Below, in pieces: positions 53,514 to 62,064 of a stretch of DNA of 64,000 nucleotides. Within the stretch, counting starts at the first letter, position 1. Every line of letters begins with the position of its first letter. The position numbers and the translations under genes were made by a program. Source of the DNA: Pseudomonas sp. Irchel s3b2 (GTDB lineage: Bacteria > Pseudomonadota > Gammaproteobacteria > Pseudomonadales > Pseudomonadaceae); NCBI RefSeq assembly GCF_900187445.1, contig NZ_FYEB01000008.1, positions 162,336 through 226,335 of the forward strand, given 5' to 3'. The notes beneath the pieces are model-generated. The model was not told the origin of the DNA. It worked only from the letters and a program-made list of their open reading frames with translations, and searched no databases.

Positions 53514-53536
53514 TTCGAGTCCCCCTCGGGGCACCA
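53514..53536 (+). other. attR: right attachment site
   Basis: TTCGAGTC, C, then CCCTCGGGGCACCA: the 23-nt copy of the tRNA-Leu 3' end, one base different from attL. It marks the right boundary of the element and is immediately followed by the native tRNA terminator. Confidence 0.9.
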
Positions 53537-53544
53537 AAATTAAG

Positions 53545-53574
53545 AAAGGTCTTGCTTTGCAAGGCCTTTTTTTT
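53545..53574 (+). terminator. Original tRNA-Leu terminator, displaced by the insertion
   Basis: AAGGTCTTG pairs with CAAGGCCTT around a short loop, followed by eight T residues. It sits just after attR, where the tRNA's terminator would be if the element were removed. Confidence 0.88.
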
Positions 53575-53606
53575 CGTCTGTAGAAAAGTGACCTCGCCCC
53601 GCCGCC

Positions 53607-53642
53607 CCCGTAGGGGCTGCCGAAGGCTGCGATCTTTTGATC
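53607..53642. repeat. Single REP unit of a different subtype
   Basis: GTAGGGGCTGCCGAAGGCTG followed by CGATCTTTTGATCT matches the 'GCTGCCGAAGGCTGCGATCTTTTGATC' repeat common in Pseudomonas; one copy only here. Confidence 0.7.
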
Positions 53643-53699
53643 TCGCTTTTCAACGCCACAATCCGAAACCGCTCGGCTAACGAATCAAGGATTCACACA

Positions 53700-54029
53700 A
53701 TGGAATTGCCACTGGAAACCGTTGCCCTTTTCGCCTTCAAGCTGGCTTATGAGACGGAAGGTGAAAGTCCGATTCTGCGGGATGATCCGATCATGAGTGA
53801 TTATGAGCGGGAGGTGTTTGGGTTGTTGGTGCGTCGGGGGGATGTTGAGGGGATTCAGTTTAGAGTGGCGCATTGTGTGGGTTTAGCGCTGGACGCTATA
53901 GGCGGCGTAAATACGCCGCTAGGGCGTGAACTACATAGATTGTTGGCTGATTTGCGCGGTGCTCAGACCTTGGAGCAACTTGATGCACCGCTGATCGCAC
54001 TCAAGGACTACTTGAAAGATATTCAGTGA
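53700..54029 (+). CDS. Small uncharacterised protein
   Basis: 109 residues from ATG at 53700 (ELPLETVALFAFKLAYETEG). It appears soluble and mostly helical, with a YEREVFGLLVRRGDVEG stretch in the middle and a helical C-terminus ending LIALKDYLKDIQ. No family is recognised. It is the first gene after the element, and its 3' end is repeated in degenerate form at 54291-54341. Confidence 0.7.
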   Translation: MELPLETVALFAFKLAYETEGESPILRDDPIMSDYEREVFGLLVRRGDVEGIQFRVAHCVGLALDAIGGVNTPLGRELHRLLADLRGAQTLEQLDAPLIALKDYLKDIQ

Positions 54030-54124
54030 GTGGAGCCCAAACCCAACGCCGGACAACAATGCCCTTCAGCAGAGCTATCAGTTTGATATCGTGCCTCCAT
54101 CGCCTATCTCATCAAAGATGACCA

Positions 54125-54286
54125 ATGGCGGTTTTAGGGGCCTTTGTCGGAACTTGGCTTCTGGTTATCGCCAGGCTCAAGCAGTCTGAATACCCCGTCG
54201 TCCGTCATTTGATCGCCGGAGCGTGCAGTGCGTTGGCGACACTGACCACAGTGGTGTTGTGGGTGATGATCCCTCCCGCCAAGTAA
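54125..54286 (+). CDS. Small membrane protein (53 residues)
   Basis: ATG at 54125, TAA at 54284-54286. The product begins AVLGAFVGTWLLVIARLKQ and ends TLTTVVLWVMIPPAK, giving two hydrophobic helices joined by a basic loop (QSEYPVVRHLI). No strong RBS is visible and an in-frame TGA lies directly upstream, so this is either a real small protein or the tail of a decayed gene. It lies between the 109-residue gene and the copy of that gene's end. Confidence 0.45.
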   Translation: MAVLGAFVGTWLLVIARLKQSEYPVVRHLIAGACSALATLTTVVLWVMIPPAK

Positions 54287-54290
54287 GTGT

Positions 54291-54341
54291 TTTGACACCC
54301 CGCTCATCGCGCTCAAGGATTACCTGAAAAATACTCAGTGA
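54291..54341 (+). pseudogene. Degenerate duplicate of the end of the 53700-54029 gene
   Basis: The last 17 codons read FDTPLIALKDYLKNTQ and stop, against LDAPLIALKDYLKDIQ and stop in the intact gene, with about 80% identity at DNA level by eye. The rest of the copy is missing, so a tandem duplication was probably mostly deleted or replaced. The 283-bp gap from here to fdsG holds no further gene. Confidence 0.75.
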
Positions 54342-54624
54342 GCGAACGCCTCGCGCCGCACTCTTCTAGACTTAATAGGTAGTCGTAGACAGAATCGAAC
54401 ACGTCGCTTTGGTGCAGATGAATCAAAGGCAGCATGGCAAGCTGCCTGATATGCCCTGAAGAGGTGCGGCAAAGACCGCACCGGGCCCAACAAGATGCCC
54501 GCTCAGGGTGCCTGGCCAACGGCCTGAAAATGCCACGATACCGTGACGTGGTGTGACTGCCGCAGCCGACACTTTCGGACAACCGACAACCGCCTGGTTT
54601 GTCCGTGATCGTGAGGAATGCTGA

Positions 54625-55101
54625 ATGCCTGATGAGATGTTGCACCTGCCTATGGTCAACAGCCTGCTGGAGCGCCACAAACGCTCCCCCGGCGCACTGT
54701 TGCCCATCCTTCATGAGATTCAGGAGGGCATCGGTTACATCCCCGATGCCGCCATCCCCGAGATTGCCCACGCGCTCAACCTGAGTCAGGCCGAGGTTCG
54801 TGGGGTGATCAGCTTTTACCATGACTTCCGTACCGCGCCGCCGGCCCGTCATATCCTGCGTCTGTGTCGGGCCGAGTCCTGCCAGAGCCGCGGTGCCGAG
54901 CAGTTGGCCGCGCAGTTGCGCGAACGTCTGCAGCTGGACGATCACGGCAGTAGCGCCGACGGCAGCATCAGTTTGCGTCCGGTGTATTGCCTCGGTGCCT
55001 GCGCCTGTTCGCCCGCGCTGGAGCTGGATGGTCAGCTGCATGCGCGGCTCAGCCCCGAGCGTCTGGATGCTCTGCTTGATGCTTGCCAGGAGGATGCATG
55101 A
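54625..55101 (+). CDS. fdsG: NAD-dependent formate dehydrogenase gamma subunit (NuoE-like)
   Basis: 158 residues of the thioredoxin-like [2Fe-2S] family: PGALLPILHEIQEGIGYIPDAAIPEIA, then EVRGVISFYHDF, and four cluster cysteines in LCRAESCQSRG and YCLGACACSP. It passes electrons between the alpha and beta subunits. First gene of the fds operon; its stop overlaps the fdsB ATG. Confidence 0.94.
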   Translation: MPDEMLHLPMVNSLLERHKRSPGALLPILHEIQEGIGYIPDAAIPEIAHALNLSQAEVRGVISFYHDFRTAPPARHILRLCRAESCQSRGAEQLAAQLRERLQLDDHGSSADGSISLRPVYCLGACACSPALELDGQLHARLSPERLDALLDACQEDA

Positions 55102-56660
55102 TGCCGCGCCTCTATTTGCCCTGTGATTCCCTCGCCCGCGCCGTGGGCGCCGATGAGGTGGCCGTGGCCCTTGCCACTCAGGCCCGGGTACGCAATCTGC
55201 CGCTGGACCTGCAACGCACCAGTTCTCGCGGCCTGTACTGGCTGGAACCGCTGCTGGAAGTGGATAGCCCGCAAGGCCGTATCTGCTTTGGCCCGCTGAC
55301 CACTGCCGATGTCTCGTCCGTGCTCGATGCGCTGCAAAGCGAGGCGACTGCTCATCCACTGGCCTTGGGTCTGGTGGAAGAGTTGCCTTATCTCAAGACT
55401 CAACAACGCCTGCTGTTCGCCCGCGCCGGCATTACCCGGCCGCTGTCCCTGGAGGATTACCGGGCCCACGGCGGCTTCGAGGGCTTGACCCAAGCCATCG
55501 CCCTGGGCGGCGAGCAGACCGCGACCGCGGTGTTCGATTCGGGGTTGCGTGGCCGTGGCGGCGCGGCCTTTCCGGCCGGGATCAAATGGCGCACGGTGCG
55601 CGGCACCCAGGCTGCGCAGAAATACATTGTGTGCAACGCTGACGAAGGCGACTCCGGCACTTTCGCCGACCGCATGTTGATGGAAGGTGACCCCTTCCTG
55701 CTGATCGAAGGCATGGCCATTGCCGGTATCACCGTCGGGGCCAGTTACGGCTACATCTACGTGCGCTCGGAATATCCGGATGCCGTGGCCACGCTGCGTG
55801 CAGCGCTGAACATCGCCCGAGATGCCGGTTACCTCGGCGCCAATGTCGGCGGCAGCGGCCAGGCCTTCGATATGGAAGTGCGAGTCGGTGCCGGTGCTTA
55901 CATCTGCGGTGAAGAAACCGCGCTGCTGGACTCACTCGAAGGCAAGCGCGGGATCGTCCGCGCCAAGCCACCGATCCCCGCCTTGCAGGGTTTGTTCGGC
56001 CTGCCGACGCTGGTGCACAACGTGCTGACTCTGGCCTCGGTGCCGCTGATTCTGGCCAAGGGCGCGCAGTTCTATCGCGATTACGGCATGGGCCGCTCCC
56101 TGGGTACCATGCCCTTCCAACTGGCGGGCAATATTCGTCACGGCGGCCTGGTGGAACGGGCCTTTGGTCTGACCCTGCGCGAACTGGTGGAAGACTACGG
56201 CGGTGGTACCGCCAGTGGTCGGCCGCTGAAGGCCGTCCAGGTTGGCGGCCCGCTCGGCGCTTGGGTGCCACCGTCGCAATTCGACACGCCGTTGGATTAC
56301 GAAGCCTTCGCCGCCATCGGCGCGATGCTCGGTCACGGCGGTGTAGTGGTGGCTGACGACACCCTGGACATGGCCCGCATGGCGCGCTTTGCGATGCAGT
56401 TCTGCGCCGAGGAATCCTGTGGCAAATGCACCCCATGCCGCATCGGCTCGACCCGGGGCGTGGAGGTGATCGACCGTCTGCTGGCCGCGCCGGACCAGAA
56501 CAGTCGTGATGAGCAGGTGATCATCCTCAAGGACCTGTGCGACACCCTGCAATACGGTTCGCTGTGCGCCTTGGGCGGCATGACCTCCTATCCGGTGGTC
56601 AGCGCCCTCAAGTACTTCCCCGCCGACTTCGGTCTGCAGTCCTCGGAGGCCGACCAATGA
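55101..56660 (+). CDS. fdsB: NAD-dependent formate dehydrogenase beta subunit (NuoF-like)
   Basis: 519 residues from ATG at 55101, 7 bases after AGGAGG; a tandem ATG at 55098 is the alternative. A short N-terminal thioredoxin-like part (about 1-110) precedes the NuoF core: FMN site GLRGRGGAAFPAGIKW, NAD site VCNADEGDSGTFADR with YIYVRSEYP, GAGAYICGEETALLDSLEG, and the [4Fe-4S] cysteines in ESCGKCTPCRIG. It hands electrons from formate to NAD+. It overlaps both neighbours. Confidence 0.96.
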   Translation: MPRLYLPCDSLARAVGADEVAVALATQARVRNLPLDLQRTSSRGLYWLEPLLEVDSPQGRICFGPLTTADVSSVLDALQSEATAHPLALGLVEELPYLKTQQRLLFARAGITRPLSLEDYRAHGGFEGLTQAIALGGEQTATAVFDSGLRGRGGAAFPAGIKWRTVRGTQAAQKYIVCNADEGDSGTFADRMLMEGDPFLLIEGMAIAGITVGASYGYIYVRSEYPDAVATLRAALNIARDAGYLGANVGGSGQAFDMEVRVGAGAYICGEETALLDSLEGKRGIVRAKPPIPALQGLFGLPTLVHNVLTLASVPLILAKGAQFYRDYGMGRSLGTMPFQLAGNIRHGGLVERAFGLTLRELVEDYGGGTASGRPLKAVQVGGPLGAWVPPSQFDTPLDYEAFAAIGAMLGHGGVVVADDTLDMARMARFAMQFCAEESCGKCTPCRIGSTRGVEVIDRLLAAPDQNSRDEQVIILKDLCDTLQYGSLCALGGMTSYPVVSALKYFPADFGLQSSEADQ

Positions 56661-59545
56661 TCACTCTTTTCGACCCGAATACAGATATCGACCTCGGAAC
56701 CCCAGCCCGCGAAAGTCAGGTGCAGGTCACCGTGAACATCGACGGCCGCAGCATCAGCGTGCCCGAAGGTACCTCGGTAATGCGCGCCGCCGCGCTGCTG
56801 GGCACCACCATTCCCAAACTGTGTGCCACCGACAGCCTGGAAGCCTTCGGCTCCTGCCGCATGTGCCTGGTGGAGATCGATGGCATGCGCGGCTACCCCG
56901 CGTCCTGCACCACGCCGGTCAGCGAAGGCATGAGCGTGCACACCCAGACGCCGAAGCTCGCAACCTTGCGCCGCAACGTCATGGAGCTGTACATCTCCGA
57001 TCACCCGCTGGACTGCCTGACCTGCTCGGCCAATGGCAACTGCGAGCTGCAAACCGTGGCCGGTCAGGTCGGTCTGCGGGAAGTGCGTTACGGCTATGAA
57101 GGTGACAACCATCTGGCCGACGTGAAGGACACCTCCAACCCCTACTTTGACTACGACCCGAGCAAGTGCATCGTCTGCAACCGCTGCGTGCGTGCCTGCG
57201 AAGAAACCCAGGGCACCTTTGCCCTGACCATTACCGGGCGCGGTTTCGAATCCCGGGTCGCGGCCGCCGGTGGCGATAACTTCCTCGACTCCGAATGCGT
57301 GTCCTGCGGCGCCTGTGTGCAAGCCTGCCCCACCGCGACCCTGATGGAAAAAAGCGTGGTCGAACTGGGTCAACCGGAACGTAGCGTGATCACCACCTGT
57401 GCCTATTGCGGCGTGGGCTGCTCGTTCCGCGCCGAGATGAAAGGCGACCAACTGGTGCGCATGGTTCCGGACAAAAACGGCCAGGCCAACCACGGCCATT
57501 CCTGTGTCAAAGGGCGCTTTGCCTGGGGTTACGCCACCCACCCGGATCGCATCACCAAGCCGATGATCCGCAAGCACATCAACGATCCTTGGCAGGAAGT
57601 CAGCTGGGATGAAGCGGTGACCTACGCCGCCAGCGAATTCCGCCGGCTGCAGCAAAAATACGGCCGCGACTCCATTGGTGGCATCACCTCCAGCCGCTGC
57701 ACCAACGAAGAAACGTATCTGGTGCAAAAACTGGTGCGCGCCGCTTTCGGCAACAACAACGTCGACACCTGTGCGCGGGTCTGCCACTCGCCCACCGGCT
57801 ATGGCTTGAAACAAACCCTGGGCGAGTCCGCCGGTACCCAGAGTTTCGACTCGGTGATGCAGGCCGATGTGATCCTGGTGATGGGCGCCAACCCCAGCGA
57901 TGCCCACCCTGTGTTCGCCTCCCAGCTCAAACGCCGCCTGCGTGAAGGTGCGCGGCTGATCGTCATCGATCCACGACGCATTGATCTGGTGGACTCGGTG
58001 CATGCCCGCGCCGAACTGCACCTGGCCCTGCGCCCGGGCACCAACGTCGCCATGCTCAACGCCCTGGCCCACGTCATCGTCACCGAAGGCTTGCTCAACC
58101 AGGCGTTTATCGACGCCCGTTGCGAGGGCAGCGATTTCGCCCGCTGGAGCGAGTTTGTCAGCCGCGCGGAAAACTCGCCGGAAATCCTTGGCGCCATCTG
58201 CGGCGTAGACCCTGCCGACATCCGCGCCGCCGCCCGTCTGTATGCCACCGGCGGCAATGCGGCGATCTACTACGGCCTGGGCGTCACCGAGCACAGCCAG
58301 GGCAGCACCGCCGTCATGGGCATCGCCAACCTGGCCATGGCCACCGGCAACATCGGTCGCGAAGGCGTGGGTGTGAACCCGCTGCGTGGGCAGAACAACG
58401 TTCAAGGCTCCTGCGACATGGGCTCCTTCCCCCACGAGCTGCCCGGCTACCGGCACGTCTCCAACGAAGTGGTTCGGGCGCAATTCGAACAAGCCTGGAA
58501 TGTCACCCTGCAACCCGACCCGGGCCTGCGTATCCCCAACATGTTTGAGTCTGCGTTGGCCGGTAGCTTCAAGGGCCTGTATTGCCAGGGCGAAGACATC
58601 GCCCAGAGCGATCCGAATACCCAGCACGTCACCGCGGCGCTGTCGGCCATGGAATGCGTGGTGGTGCAGGACATTTTCCTCAACGAAACCGCAAAGTTCG
58701 CCCACGTGTTCCTGCCAGGCGCCTCGTTCCTGGAAAAAGACGGCACCTTCACCAATGCCGAGCGACGCATCTCCCGGGTACGCAAGGTCATGGAGCCTCT
58801 GGGCGGCAAGGCCGACTGGGAAGGCACGGTGGCCCTGGCCAATGCCCTGGGCTATCCGATGAACTACCAGCATCCGTCGGAAATCATGGATGAAATCGCC
58901 AGCCTGACGCCGACGTTCACCAACGTCAGCTACACAGAGCTGGATCGCCACGGCAGCCTGCAATGGCCGTGCAACGCCGCGGCACCGGACGGCACGCCGA
59001 CCATGCACATCGAGGAGTTCGTGCGCGGCAAAGGCCGCTTCATGCTCACCGGCTACGTGCCCACCGAGGAAAAGGTCAACAGTCGTTATCCCCTTCTGCT
59101 GACCACCGGGCGCATCCTCAGCCAGTACAACGTCGGCGCCCAGACTCGGCGGACAGACAACGTCGCCTGGCACCACGAAGACCGCCTGGAAATCCACCCG
59201 ACCGACGCCGAGAGCCGTGGTATCAACGAAGGTGACTGGGTCGGCATCGGCAGCCGCGCCGGACAGACCGTACTACGTGCGCGGATCACCGAACGGGTAG
59301 CCCCTGGCGTGGTGTATACCACCTTCCACTTCCCTGAATCGGGGGCCAACGTCATCACCACCGACAACTCCGACTGGGCCACCAACTGTCCGGAGTACAA
59401 GGTCACCGCTGTGGAAGTCAGCCGCGTCTACCACCCTTCCGAGTGGCAAAAACGCTATCAGGCATTCAGCGATGAACAACAACGTCTGCTCGACGAACGC
59501 CGCCAGGCACGCACCGCCGGAACAAAAGCCGAGGTACGCCGATGA
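56657..59545 (+). CDS. fdsA: Molybdenum formate dehydrogenase catalytic alpha subunit
   Basis: 962 residues from ATG at 56657, overlapping the fdsB stop (ATGA); the frame extends back to 56537 inside fdsB. A [2Fe-2S] domain (C56, C67, C70, C84) and a HPLDCLTC site are followed by two ferredoxin [4Fe-4S] clusters (C171-C181, C214-C224), then the bis-MGD domain with CAYCGVGC (248-255) and C283. The Mo ligand is cysteine C376 followed by H377 (ARVCHSPT), not selenocysteine. It oxidises formate to CO2 in a soluble complex with FdsB and FdsG. Confidence 0.96.
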   Translation: MITLFDPNTDIDLGTPARESQVQVTVNIDGRSISVPEGTSVMRAAALLGTTIPKLCATDSLEAFGSCRMCLVEIDGMRGYPASCTTPVSEGMSVHTQTPKLATLRRNVMELYISDHPLDCLTCSANGNCELQTVAGQVGLREVRYGYEGDNHLADVKDTSNPYFDYDPSKCIVCNRCVRACEETQGTFALTITGRGFESRVAAAGGDNFLDSECVSCGACVQACPTATLMEKSVVELGQPERSVITTCAYCGVGCSFRAEMKGDQLVRMVPDKNGQANHGHSCVKGRFAWGYATHPDRITKPMIRKHINDPWQEVSWDEAVTYAASEFRRLQQKYGRDSIGGITSSRCTNEETYLVQKLVRAAFGNNNVDTCARVCHSPTGYGLKQTLGESAGTQSFDSVMQADVILVMGANPSDAHPVFASQLKRRLREGARLIVIDPRRIDLVDSVHARAELHLALRPGTNVAMLNALAHVIVTEGLLNQAFIDARCEGSDFARWSEFVSRAENSPEILGAICGVDPADIRAAARLYATGGNAAIYYGLGVTEHSQGSTAVMGIANLAMATGNIGREGVGVNPLRGQNNVQGSCDMGSFPHELPGYRHVSNEVVRAQFEQAWNVTLQPDPGLRIPNMFESALAGSFKGLYCQGEDIAQSDPNTQHVTAALSAMECVVVQDIFLNETAKFAHVFLPGASFLEKDGTFTNAERRISRVRKVMEPLGGKADWEGTVALANALGYPMNYQHPSEIMDEIASLTPTFTNVSYTELDRHGSLQWPCNAAAPDGTPTMHIEEFVRGKGRFMLTGYVPTEEKVNSRYPLLLTTGRILSQYNVGAQTRRTDNVAWHHEDRLEIHPTDAESRGINEGDWVGIGSRAGQTVLRARITERVAPGVVYTTFHFPESGANVITTDNSDWATNCPEYKVTAVEVSRVYHPSEWQKRYQAFSDEQQRLLDERRQARTAGTKAEVRR

Positions 59546-59763
59546 GCACTGACAACCTGATCAAAATGGCTAACCAGATCGCCCAGTACTTCGCCAGCGA
59601 ACCGGACCAGCAACAGGCCGTGCTCGGCGTGCGTAATCACCTGCAGATGTACTGGACGCCCGGCATGCGCAAGGAGTTGCTGGCCTGGCAGACGGCGCAT
59701 CAGGGGGCAGACTTGCACCCACTGGCGCAGGCTGCGGTCAGTGGGGCGGGCTGGGAGGCTTAG
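59542..59763 (+). CDS. fdsD: Formate dehydrogenase delta subunit
   Basis: 73 residues, overlapping the fdsA stop by 4 bases. The sequence (NLIKMANQIAQYFASEPDQQQAVLGVRNHLQMYWTPGMRKELL) matches FdsD, a small subunit needed for cofactor insertion and assembly. In the canonical operon fdsC (the FdhD-like sulfurtransferase) lies between fdsA and fdsD; it is absent here, so it must be elsewhere. Confidence 0.94.
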   Translation: MSTDNLIKMANQIAQYFASEPDQQQAVLGVRNHLQMYWTPGMRKELLAWQTAHQGADLHPLAQAAVSGAGWEA

Positions 59764-59786
59764 GTTCACACGATCCCTTGGGATTT

Positions 59787-59818
59787 GCCCCTTGTCCTGT
59801 GAAGACAGGCCAAGGGGC
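59787..59818 (+). terminator. Hairpin after the fds operon
   Basis: GCCCCTTG-CCTGT pairs with ACAGG-CAAGGGGC around GAAG; a strong stem but with only a weak T tail (GTTCCATT). Confidence 0.65.
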
Positions 59819-59829
59819 GTTCCATTACT

Positions 59830-61191
59830 TCACGCAGCTGAATGCACCGGCAGCACCACCAACGCTTCCAACCCGCCCATCGACCGATTACGCAGTGTCA
59901 GCTCGCCTCCGTGCTCCAGCACAATCGCCCGCGCCGCCGATAACCCCAAACCAACACCCCCCGTGCTTTTGTTCCTCGAGCCCTCCATCCGGAAGAACGG
60001 CACAAACACTTGCTCAAGGCAGGCATCTGGAATACCCGACCCACGATCCAGTACTTTGATCCGCACCTGACCAGCGCTCGGGTTCAGCTCAATTCCCGGC
60101 TCACTGCCGTACTTGATAGCGTTGTCGAGCAAGTTGGTAATCACCCGTTTTAGCCCCAACGGACGCCCGAAATACACCCACCGCAGCGGCCCGTTGAACG
60201 TAATGTCGACTCCCTGATCCCGATAATCATCAAGCAACGTTTGCAGCAGTTCCGCCAGGTCAAACTGGGTCGCCGGTTCAAGCCGCGCATCATCACGAAA
60301 GAACTCCAGCGCCGAGTTGATCATCGCCTGCATTTCATCCACGTCACGAAACAAGCGCTGCTGTTGCTCGGCGTCTTCGATGAATTCGCCACGCAAGCGC
60401 ATCCGCGTCAGGGGAGCGCGCAGGTCGTGCGAGATGGCGGCGAGCATTTGCGTGCGATCGCGGATGAAGTGTTGCAGCTGCGCCTGCATGGCGTTGAACG
60501 CGAGGATCGCTTGGCGGATTTCGTGGGGACCGAGCGGTTCGATCGGCGGTGCGCGAAAGTCCACGCCGAAGCGGCGGGCGCCTTCGGCGAAGCGCTGCAA
60601 AGGTGTGGCGAGGCGTCGGGTGGCGATCAGCGCGACCAGTGCGGTGGAGATCAGTACCAGCAGGATGACGATCAGGTAGCGTGGCGCTTCGTCGAGCCCC
60701 CAACTGCGCGAGGACGCGGAGAACATCAGCCACGATGAGTCGGACAGCTCGATCAGCAGCGCGTAATGCGCGTCCGTCTTGTGCTCCGTCCAGTCGGCCG
60801 GCTCATAGGCTTCGATGCGCCGGTCAGGGGCTCTGAGCATCGGCTGCAGGATGGTCGAGCCGATGTCAGACTTCGGATCGTCCACTGTCGGCAGGTTGAG
60901 ATCGTGCCGGTCAGGGTGCCATGTGACGGTGAAGCCGTTCTCGTTGGCAGCTTGTGCCAATGGGTTGCGCAGTGGCGCCGGGGCGGCCTCGATGATGCGA
61001 GCGATGGCGGCGGTTTTTTCCAGCAGGCCGATTTCGGTCAGCGGCGGGCGCGCCCATACGCCGGCCAATTGGATAAACAGCCCGTTGAGCGCCAGTGAAA
61101 TGAGCATGGCCAGGATGATCGTCAACGCGATCCAGCGCGCAACCGTATCTTGCGGCCAGTCTCGGACGCGAATCCGCTTCAGCCAGCTCAT
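59830..61191 (-). CDS. Two-component sensor histidine kinase
   Basis: 453 residues. TM1 at about 22-45 (ALTIILAMLISLALNGLFIQLAG), a periplasmic sensor (about 46-168), TM2 at about 172-190, HAMP (about 190-245), then HisKA with H255 (AAISHDLRAPLTRMRL) and a HATPase domain (NLLDNAIKYG N-box, DRGSGIP, GLGLSAARAIV). It belongs to the EnvZ/RstB-like class and phosphorylates the regulator encoded upstream. The signal is unknown; proximity to fds is not evidence of linkage because they are convergent. Confidence 0.93.
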   Translation of the reverse strand: MSWLKRIRVRDWPQDTVARWIALTIILAMLISLALNGLFIQLAGVWARPPLTEIGLLEKTAAIARIIEAAPAPLRNPLAQAANENGFTVTWHPDRHDLNLPTVDDPKSDIGSTILQPMLRAPDRRIEAYEPADWTEHKTDAHYALLIELSDSSWLMFSASSRSWGLDEAPRYLIVILLVLISTALVALIATRRLATPLQRFAEGARRFGVDFRAPPIEPLGPHEIRQAILAFNAMQAQLQHFIRDRTQMLAAISHDLRAPLTRMRLRGEFIEDAEQQQRLFRDVDEMQAMINSALEFFRDDARLEPATQFDLAELLQTLLDDYRDQGVDITFNGPLRWVYFGRPLGLKRVITNLLDNAIKYGSEPGIELNPSAGQVRIKVLDRGSGIPDACLEQVFVPFFRMEGSRNKSTGGVGLGLSAARAIVLEHGGELTLRNRSMGGLEALVVLPVHSAA

Positions 61192-61898
61192 CGCCGCGTC
61201 ACACTGGGGGTGAACAGGTAACCGCCATTGCGCACGGTGCGAATCATCGCCGGTCGCTTCGTGTCGGGCTCCAGTTTGCGTCGCAGGCGACTGACCTGAA
61301 CGTCGATGCTGCGATCGAACGCCTCATGGCAATGCCCGCGCGCCAGGTCCAACAACTGCTCGCGGGTGAGAATGCGTTGCGGGTGCTCGACGAAGACCAG
61401 CAGCAAGTCGAACTCACCGGCAGACAGCGGAATCATCACGTTGTCCGGCGAGCGCAGTTCACGGCGGGTGACGTCCAGGTGCCAGTCGGCGAAGTCGATC
61501 AGCGGCCGTGGCCGTTCCTGCGATACCGGGCGGCGTTCGTCCACGCGGCGCAGCACAGCGCGCACTCGAGCCAGCAGTTCACGGGCGTCGAAGGGTTTGG
61601 TCAGATAATCATCGGCGCCCAGCTCCAGGCCGACCACCCGGTCACTGAGTTCGCCCATGGCGGTCAGCATGATCACCGGTATTGCATGTCGAATCCGCAG
61701 TTGCTGACACAGGATCAGCCCGCTGTCGCCGGGCAACATCACGTCCAGAATGATCAGGTCCGGCGCCTGATGCTCAATGGTCGCCCACAGCGACGCGCCG
61801 TCTGTGGCGACCTCGACGCTGTAGCCGTGCTGCATGAAGAATTTTCTCAGGAGATCGAGGACTTCAAGGTCGTCGTCCACAATTAAAAGGCTGTTCAC
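61188..61898 (-). CDS. OmpR/PhoB-family response regulator
   Basis: 236 residues. The receiver domain has the acidic pair DDD (8-10), D52 (IILDVMLPG) and K104 (DYLTKPF). A winged-helix DNA-binding domain follows (about 135-232, LSAGEFDLLLVFVEHPQRILTREQLLD...SIDVQVSRLRRKLE). It starts 61898 and overlaps the kinase gene by 4 bases. The 166-bp gap to mlaA (61899-62064) should hold divergent promoters. Confidence 0.95.
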   Translation of the reverse strand: MNSLLIVDDDLEVLDLLRKFFMQHGYSVEVATDGASLWATIEHQAPDLIILDVMLPGDSGLILCQQLRIRHAIPVIMLTAMGELSDRVVGLELGADDYLTKPFDARELLARVRAVLRRVDERRPVSQERPRPLIDFADWHLDVTRRELRSPDNVMIPLSAGEFDLLLVFVEHPQRILTREQLLDLARGHCHEAFDRSIDVQVSRLRRKLEPDTKRPAMIRTVRNGGYLFTPSVTRR

Positions 61899-62064
61899 CG
61901 AAGGTCACTTAAGGGGCGAATGGAACCGCCATCTAAAACCATTCGAGGCTGCTCGTCATATATTTCAACGCTGCAATAAAACGTCAGCGCCGCAATAATC
62001 CAGACATCTTTGCGCAAGGCCCGGGGCTCAGCATCACGACGAATTCCTCCTGAGACTTGCGTCC

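Larger units (their letters stand above)
44475..53536 (+). mobile_element. 9-kb integrative element in tRNA-Leu with a Zorya-type defence cargo
   Basis: The element is bounded by 23-nt direct repeats derived from the tRNA-Leu 3' end, with a P4-type integrase reading away from the tRNA just inside the left end. Its contents are the integrase, about 1.4 kb of decayed mobile DNA, zorA-zorB-zorE, a RelE-SF1 helicase fusion and an AT-rich right end. The tRNA's original terminator has been displaced to the far side (53545-53574). No replication, conjugation or excisionase genes are seen, so it is a genomic island that would rely on other elements for transfer. Confidence 0.9.

Noticed and set aside
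56588..59197. An 869-codon open frame on the minus strand across fdsA
   Set aside because: It is antisense to a gene with complete cofactor motifs. Long antisense frames are common in high-GC DNA, and the product has no family, only low-complexity His/Gly/Val composition.
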